From: Symbiodinium natans
Taxonomy: Eukaryota > Sar > Dinophyceae > Suessiales > Symbiodiniaceae
Direction of reading: 5' to 3'
NCBI GenBank assembly: GCA_905221605.1
Contig: CAJNDS010001689.1
Location: forward strand, 1 to 10,750
DNA: 10,750 bases
The notes below the pieces were generated by a model. The model was not told where the DNA came from and did no database searches. It worked only from the letters and a program-made list of their open reading frames with translations. Every line of letters begins with the position of its first letter. The stretch's first letter is position 1. Shown piece after piece: positions 6,519 through 10,750 of this stretch. Both the position numbers and the translations under genes were made by a program.

Positions 6519-6679
6519 CCGCCCCCCTGCCCCAGCCTCCTGGGCCCCCCTTGGCCCTGGGCCACCTGCTGGACGGGGCCTCCTTGAGCTCCCTGGGCCT
6601 GAACCGCCTGGGCCCCTCTGCGGCCCCACCCTTCTGGCTGGCAATGAAGAAGTTTTATGGAAGTAAGCAGTTGGCTTGA
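6519..6679 (+). CDS. possible exon, low confidence
   Basis: GC-rich plus-strand frame rich in Pro and Leu reading PLALGHLLDGASLSSLGLNR, then LGPSAAPPFWLAMKKFYGSK, with a TGA at 6677-6679. The regular Leu spacing is suggestive, but composition alone could give it. No start or splice sites are assigned, and it lies between two telomere-like tracts. Confidence 0.18.
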
Positions 6680-6680
6680 G

Positions 6681-6700
6681 TTTAGGCCTAAACCCTAAAA
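6681..6700. repeat. telomere-like repeat with head-to-head palindrome
   Basis: TTTAGGCCTAAA (6681-6692) is a perfect 12-bp palindrome formed by TTTAGG meeting CCTAAA, followed by CCCTAAAA. Confidence 0.65.
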
Positions 6701-6844
6701 GGAATAGGTTTGCCGCCTCGGACGGCGTGGGGTGGGATAAAAATGTTAGATGGCCTTCCACAATCGGGCCAAAGCTGCTCTTCGCGCCTCACGAAGCTTC
6801 CGAGCTTGTTCCAAAACCTAACCTTCACAGCGCCCTATCACAGC

Positions 6845-6893
6845 AAACCCTAAACCCTAAACCCCAAACCCCAAACCCTAAACCCTAAACCCT
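6845..6893 (+). repeat. interstitial telomere-like repeat, about 7 units
   Basis: Continuous AAACCCT/AAACCCC units: five CCCTAAA-type and two CCCCAAA variants. This is one of the two longest such tracts in the window. Confidence 0.9.
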
Positions 6894-7568
6894 CAACGAG
6901 TTTCCACAGTCACCCGCAAAACCCGCGAGCCGACCCTGACCCAGACCACTTGGGGCTTCCCTTTGCAACCCGCCACCGGCTGCCACCCCACCAAGTTAAC
7001 CGGAGGCCAAGCATGCACGAAAGGGCTGCACTTTTGCTAAGATGTTACAGGCGTTGCTGGCAAAACACTTGCAGAACTACCACGTCTGAGAGCGTCCTCA
7101 GACCCTCTCCTCGCACCCAGAGAACGAGTGCTTCCGGCTTTGGTATCTCCCCAGTGTCACGTGGCAGGCGGACTCCTGCCTTTCTGTACAGAATTTTGGG
7201 CCACCTGTCCATCCACCTCTCCACTCCTCCCAGCGTATCCCAGGCCGAACCATTGCCTCCCACCTGAGCCCTCCTGCATCCGGTTTTGGATCCCGTTGTG
7301 ATCTCCTATGAAACAATAGTGAAACAATACTGACAACTTTCCGCAATGCAATAGGCCTGTCCGAGCTGTCTGTGATAGCCCTGTCCGGCGAGAAGCCCAA
7401 AAGAATGTCTGACAAACGCCCTTCACTCTCAGCAGAATGAATCGTTCTAGCCGCAGCCGTTTTCTATGATTATTGGGCGGAGCTCTTTTCAATGGAAGGG
7501 TTTGATGCTGCTTAAACTAAAAGAGGCCTTCGGGGCACACTTCTCGATTTGACAGTGCAGCCTCTCAC
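6894..7568. other. no convincing gene
   Basis: Plus-strand 6950-7267 and minus-strand 7045-7492 frames overlap each other and show no recognisable domain. A small direct repeat, GAAACAATA, occurs at about 7309 and 7321. Nothing else is visible. Confidence 0.45.
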
Positions 7569-7668
7569 TAAACCTCAACACCTTGAACAAGCTGGAAAAT
7601 GCTTCAAAGGCTCTTCATGCCCTGATAAACGCCGTGGCTGATCGCCTTCTGTTCGAAGGCGAGGTCTG
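7569..7668 (+). CDS. possible exon with amphipathic helix, low confidence
   Basis: After GTGCAG the plus frame reads SLSLNLNTLNKLENASKALH then ALINAVADRLLFEGE and meets GCGAG|GTCTGC, a possible donor. Leu/Ala spacing every three to four residues fits a helix. The frame continues unspliced to 7939 but loses this character. No neighbouring exon could be joined with confidence. Confidence 0.25.
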
Positions 7669-7669
7669 C

Positions 7670-8900
7670 AACAAACAATGCATCCTTCGCTTTGGCGTTC
7701 TCAGTGGCGACCGAGGCCACCTTGCCCGCTCAGAGCTTCGTTTGGGTTCGGCTTTGCCACGCTGTGCCATACTTGCGCCGTGCTTTCCTATGCTCAGAGC
7801 ATGCCACCCCCCCTGCATGCAGAGAATGCACCTTGTAAGCAGCAAGCGGCTGGCAGACCAACCACAGACTGAGAATTCGGAACATGGCAGCTCCGAAGAC
7901 TTTTGCTACGTTAACAAGGGAGACTGCACGTCTGCTTGAGCCTTGTAGCTGATCGGGAGGCATCTGAGCATTGGATACACGGCCATGTGATTTTGCAGTG
8001 GCTGTGTCAGGATGATGCATCGCTGGCGTGATGTCGCAACCTCTTCGAGCCGCATCATTGGTCTCTGGGCCTCCTTCTGTTGAGTGTGAGCCCAGTCTGT
8101 TGCTCCTGCTTTTTTTGGCAGGGAGGGATCCTGAGAAGGAGCTCAAAAGGCCGCGAGAGGAGCTCCCCTTGCACCTCCTCGCCTCGGCTTGGTGGTCCCG
8201 CCACGGGCGGCTCATGCCGTGTCTGTGCCCCCAGGCTGGGGCCAGGGCGGCGCCGAGCGCTCGGGTGCCGTGGCTGCCTTCGGTTCAAAGGAAGCTCCAG
8301 GCCAAGTACATGGGAGCCGCGACAGAACCACGACAAACGTGAACCGACACGACAGCTGCATGATGCTGAGTTCAAGGGGTGTTGAGTTCTTCAGAATTTG
8401 GGGCTCCGCGCAGTGACCTGCTGTCCGGGGTGGCCTATTGGCCTCTACAATTTTGTACAGAAGTAAGATTTCGCTTTCGCTTTTGTACTGATTTGAAAGG
8501 CAGCGACCCAATAGCTTCAAGGTCAGGTGGGTGGGCTGGGAGAGTCAGAGATCCCGAAACCCGAGGGTATCACGTGGTCCGGCTGCCGTGCTGGAGTTTT
8601 GTGCAAGGATGTCATGCGGTGGCTGGCTTGCTTGTGTTTGGGATTGTTTGGAGATGTCATGTGGTGGCAGCTATACATGTTCCCTCGGGAGATGATCGGA
8701 GGGTCCATGAGGGTCTCCGAGAATGCTACGATGAGGTATCCAGAAGCCCACAACCTCACATACCTCACGGAGAAAAGATACCGATGCTGCTCCCAGTTTT
8801 CTGCACAAAAAACAGATCGGCTGAAGCTCTTTGTCGGGGAGGGCCGGATGCAAGCCCGTGCATACTCGGTTTACGTTTCTGTAGGGTTTCGTGCGAGCGC
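7670..8900. other. no assigned gene; several overlapping open frames
   Basis: Plus frames at 8379-9011 (210 codons, GTG start) and 8527-8919 (130 codons, GTG start) overlap in different frames, so at most one can be coding. The 8527 frame reads more like protein near 8700-8880 (RVSENATMRYPEAHN, LTEKRYRCCSQFSAQKTDR) but has no start, splice or family support. A 16-base block around GATGTCATGYGGTGGC occurs twice, at about 8607 and 8653. Confidence 0.35.
8232..8285. repeat. dispersed repeat, partial third copy
   Basis: GGGGCCAGGGCGGCG...GGGTGCCGTGGCTGCCTT resembles 10226-10268 and 9141-9188. On the minus strand the three read KAATAPERSAPPWPQ, KATTAPEPWPPPWP and KVPVPWLQPWP. Confidence 0.55.
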
Positions 8901-8908
8901 CTCCGAGC

Positions 8909-9190
8909 ACTCACGCTGAAGGGCCCCAGGCCGAGCTTGTTGCCAACCATGTGCAGCTCCAGCTCCTGTGAAGCACATGGACATGTCGGGGAGGGGCGGG
9001 GGGGTCGGTAGATGGAACATGGACCCCGTCTGCTTCGGACAATTCTTAGAGCCGTGGAGCTGATAGCCCCAGCTTCGGGGAGCAGGGCTACCAAGAAGTT
9101 TTCTGGGCAGGTAGTCGGTAACTTGCCAGATCCTCGAGGCGCCGCGTGGCCAGGGCTGCAGCCACGGCACGGGCACCTTCGTGGCCTTGC
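8909..9190. repeat. dispersed repeat, copy 1
   Basis: Aligns with 9869-10275. Shared blocks in order: CCCCAGRCCGAGC, CAGCTCCAGSTCCTGTG, ACATGGACATGTYGGGG, TAGATGG, a GAGC-rich block before CTGGGCA, and the GGCCAGGG...CCTT end. Minus-strand reading of the first part gives PTCPCASQELEL...LGLGP here and PTCPCTPQDLEL...LGLGP in copy 2. The repeat may therefore derive from coding sequence, although frames break elsewhere. Confidence 0.65.
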
Positions 9191-9517
9191 AGTGAAGGTG
9201 AGCATGTCAAAGGCCATCTCCACATGTGTCAACTATTGATAACTGTGTCAACATCTCGTTTGGTTGCTCTTTTTCGCTCATTGACCTGTGGCTTCACCGG
9301 CTTCACCTCCATCGTTTGCCTACATGACGTTAGCTCTTTAGAGCCGACAGAGTGCGCACACAGACGCGTTTTCAGGGCTGAGACCTCGCTCCCCAAAAGT
9401 GACTCTCAGCATCAGCTGCTTTGCCCTTTCCTGGGATCCCAGCGCCCCCACGGCCTCACCTAGGCACGGCTCCGAATCACGTGAAAAGGCACAATCGTGA
9501 TGCATATGACGTCATGA
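9191..9517. other. no gene seen
   Basis: Sequence between repeat copy 1 and the 9518 exon. A GTGAAG|GTGAGC donor-like site at about 9193-9203 has no convincing exon before it. The 10-bp palindrome ATGACGTCAT sits at 9506-9515. Confidence 0.4.
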
Positions 9518-9802
9518 ATATGTCCCATCGTCAGCGTTGCCATCGAAACCAGCTGCTCCCACGCGGAGGCGAAGCGGCTTGGGGAAGCAAGCAAAGCGGG
9601 GCAAATGCGAAACCACATTCTTGAGCAGGAAGAACAGGACGTCACTGTTATGCTCCGCTCGGCATTTGCAGCAGTTTCAAGTAAACAGCAAACAGACCTT
9701 CAAAGAAACCACGCCGACTTGCGGGAGATGCCGCCGTCACGGTTTTCTGAAAAGCCAAGACACGTCCAGTCAAAACACATGCGCTCATGCGAATACCACT
9801 GA
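9518..9802 (+). CDS. probable exon, charged helical protein of unknown function
   Basis: Open from just after a TGA (9515-9517) to a stop at 9802. Reads SVAIETSCSHAEAKRLGEAS, then KAGQMRNHILEQEEQDVTVM, LRSAFAAVSSKQQTDLQRNH and ADLREM, a charged Gln/Glu/Ala-rich pattern typical of an alpha-helix or coiled coil. After about 9735 the pattern is lost, so a donor is likely there (for example TCACG|GTTTTC at 9739). An internal ATG lies at 9605. An acceptor such as CATCGTCAG|CGTT at 9533 is possible but lacks the AG|G form. No family recognised, and its partner exons are not identified. Confidence 0.45.
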   Translation: MCPIVSVAIETSCSHAEAKRLGEASKAGQMRNHILEQEEQDVTVMLRSAFAAVSSKQQTDLQRNHADLREMPPSRFSEKPRHVQSKHMRSCEYH

Positions 9803-9868
9803 GTGCCGCTTCCTGATTTGCGCGTGGCGTTGACGAAGCGAACCAAACAACGAAAGAAGGCAGCAGGA

Positions 9869-10275
9869 TGCACACCTCCAGGCCCCAGACCGAGCGCGTT
9901 GCTCCTCAGGTTCAGCTCCAGGTCCTGTGGTGTACATGGACATGTTGGGGTGTAGTCTCTAGATGGGGCTCGGACCACTCTTCGCTTCTGTTTCAGTGAG
10001 CCGGGTCGACAAGAACAAGCTCTGGGCAATTACTTGAGAACTGGGTTAGCTGTCAGCCAGGCGGGGGTTGATTTCGGCCACGTCCCGACTCGCAACCGAT
10101 GCGCAATCCTATACTATAGGCCTGAGAATGGCCACCCTAACCCTACACCCTAAACCCTGAATGCTCAACCCTAAACCCTAAACCCCAAACCCTAAACCTT
10201 TGCAGCATCAGCTTCAGCACTCCTCAGCGGGGCCAGGGCGGCGGCCAGGGCTCGGGCGCCGTCGTCGCCTTGTAT
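9869..10275. repeat. dispersed repeat, copy 2, interrupted
   Basis: Same block order as copy 1, but about 120 nt longer, because of an extra segment between the CTGGGCA block (near 10020) and the GGGCCAGGGCGGC block (10226). That segment contains the telomere-like tract at 10134-10198. Short open frames inside it are not credible genes. Confidence 0.6.
10134..10198 (+). repeat. interstitial telomere-like repeat, about 8 units
   Basis: CCCTAACCCTACACCCTAAA, a short interruption (CCCTGAATGCTCAA), then CCCTAAACCCTAAACCCCAA and ACCCTAAACC. Same orientation as the tracts at 6484 and 6845. Confidence 0.9.
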
Positions 10276-10517
10276 CGAGGGGGAGGGAAGCGTCCAAGAG
10301 TTCGCTGTGGGGACCCCTGTTTATGCTCAAAATAGAATAGAACCCCCCTCAAAGGGACACCTATTTTCAGAAGCCCCCCTATTGTGGATTGCAAAGAGCC
10401 GGGGAATCTGTGATTACGACTCTTTGGCTGCAAGATCTCGCAGGCCATCTCCTGCCTGAAAGTAGATACTTTCAGCGTGTCTCCCTCTGCCTTCAACACC
10501 ATTCTTTAACCACGCAG
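10276..10517. other. no gene seen
   Basis: Open frames on both strands (minus 10224-10502, plus 10389-10571) have no recognisable pattern and run into flanking repeats. Nothing else stands out. Confidence 0.4.
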
Positions 10518-10602
10518 TACTTGGAGGTTCATGGTACTTATTTACCAATTCTCACTGTACTTCTGTTATGATTGGCGAATAAGTACCATGAACCTCCAAG
10601 TA
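10518..10602. repeat. 85-bp near-perfect inverted repeat (hairpin or foldback element)
   Basis: Arms 10518-10549 and 10571-10602 are reverse complements at 30 of 32 positions, with the outer 25 pairs perfect (TACTTGGAGGTTCATGGTAC and its complement, continuing through TTATT). The two mismatches are adjacent, followed by CCAAT/ATTGG pairing. The loop is 21 nt (10550-10570). No flanking target-site duplication is evident. It could be a small foldback transposon remnant or a transcribed hairpin RNA. Confidence 0.9.
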
Positions 10603-10750
10603 GAGGTTGGGTCTCAAGGCCTCGTGGCCTTCTGCTCCCACTCCCTTTGCTCTCAGGTGGGCATAGGAATGCATTCGCTGGGGCGCTGTAGAACTCGGCT
10701 CGCCAATGCCCTCCAGACTGCCACCGTTTCTTTCTTTTTTTTGGGGGTGG
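10603..10750. other. window end, no gene
   Basis: Ordinary sequence ending in a T-run followed by GGGGGTGG (10728-10750). No open frame of note. Confidence 0.4.

Noticed and set aside
7935-7955. CTTGAGCC...GTAGC as a reverse-strand spliced leader relic
   Set aside because: The central ATGGC/AAAA part is absent.
8379-9011. 210-codon plus-strand frame
   Set aside because: It overlaps another open frame and the dispersed repeat, begins at GTG, and shows no domain or consistent residue pattern.
9506-9515. ATGACGTCAT as a CRE-type regulatory site
   Set aside because: A single 10-bp palindrome with no promoter context is not informative here.
1-10750. CRISPR array, bacterial operon, rRNA or phage genes
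   Set aside because: No evenly spaced direct repeats with unique spacers, no ribosome binding sites and no prokaryotic gene families were seen; the intron structure is eukaryotic.

Overview
This is a eukaryotic nuclear window, most likely from a dinoflagellate (Symbiodiniaceae or a relative; inference). No bacterial operons, Shine-Dalgarno sites, rRNA or tRNA genes are visible. Coding sequence is broken into short exons separated by introns of about 60-300 nt. Several introns appear to use GC rather than GT donors, and most acceptors have the AG|G form typical of dinoflagellates. CCCTAAA telomere-type repeats lie scattered inside the window. All exon joins here were inferred by eye from reading frame and phase; no transcript was available.

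Layout: 79-550 is a 14-nt minisatellite, followed to about 770 by a C-rich, G-poor tract and a decayed telomere-like block. 780-1096 holds five copies of a 17-bp palindrome. 1100-1574 has no convincing gene. 1575-4366 (minus) is gene A, a multi-exon gene. In order it encodes a hydrophobic segment, a roughly 200-residue helical region, a Cys-rich stretch, two PAN/Apple-like modules and three copies of a roughly 62-residue GDxFIQxG repeat, which I cannot assign to a named family. 4380-5020 is repeat-rich, with a G-quadruplex tract and a 62-75-bp tandem repeat. 5028-6446 (minus) is gene B, seven exon segments with consistent phases coding an unrecognised protein that has a strongly hydrophobic segment near its end.

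6484-6893 carries three CCCTAAA tracts. 6900-9517 is mostly noncoding, with weak exon candidates. 8232-10275 contains copies of a dispersed repeat, one of which is interrupted by a telomere-like tract. 9518-9802 (plus) is a good exon candidate with charged, helical character. 10518-10602 is a long near-perfect hairpin.

Genes A and B lie head to tail on the minus strand and could be neighbours or parts of one gene. The exon at 5404 contains a signal-peptide-like stretch after a methionine, so gene A could begin there and have the repeat-rich 4380-5020 block in an intron. The PAN modules suggest gene A acts in an extracellular or cell-surface setting (carbohydrate or protein binding), but its function is not known from the sequence.
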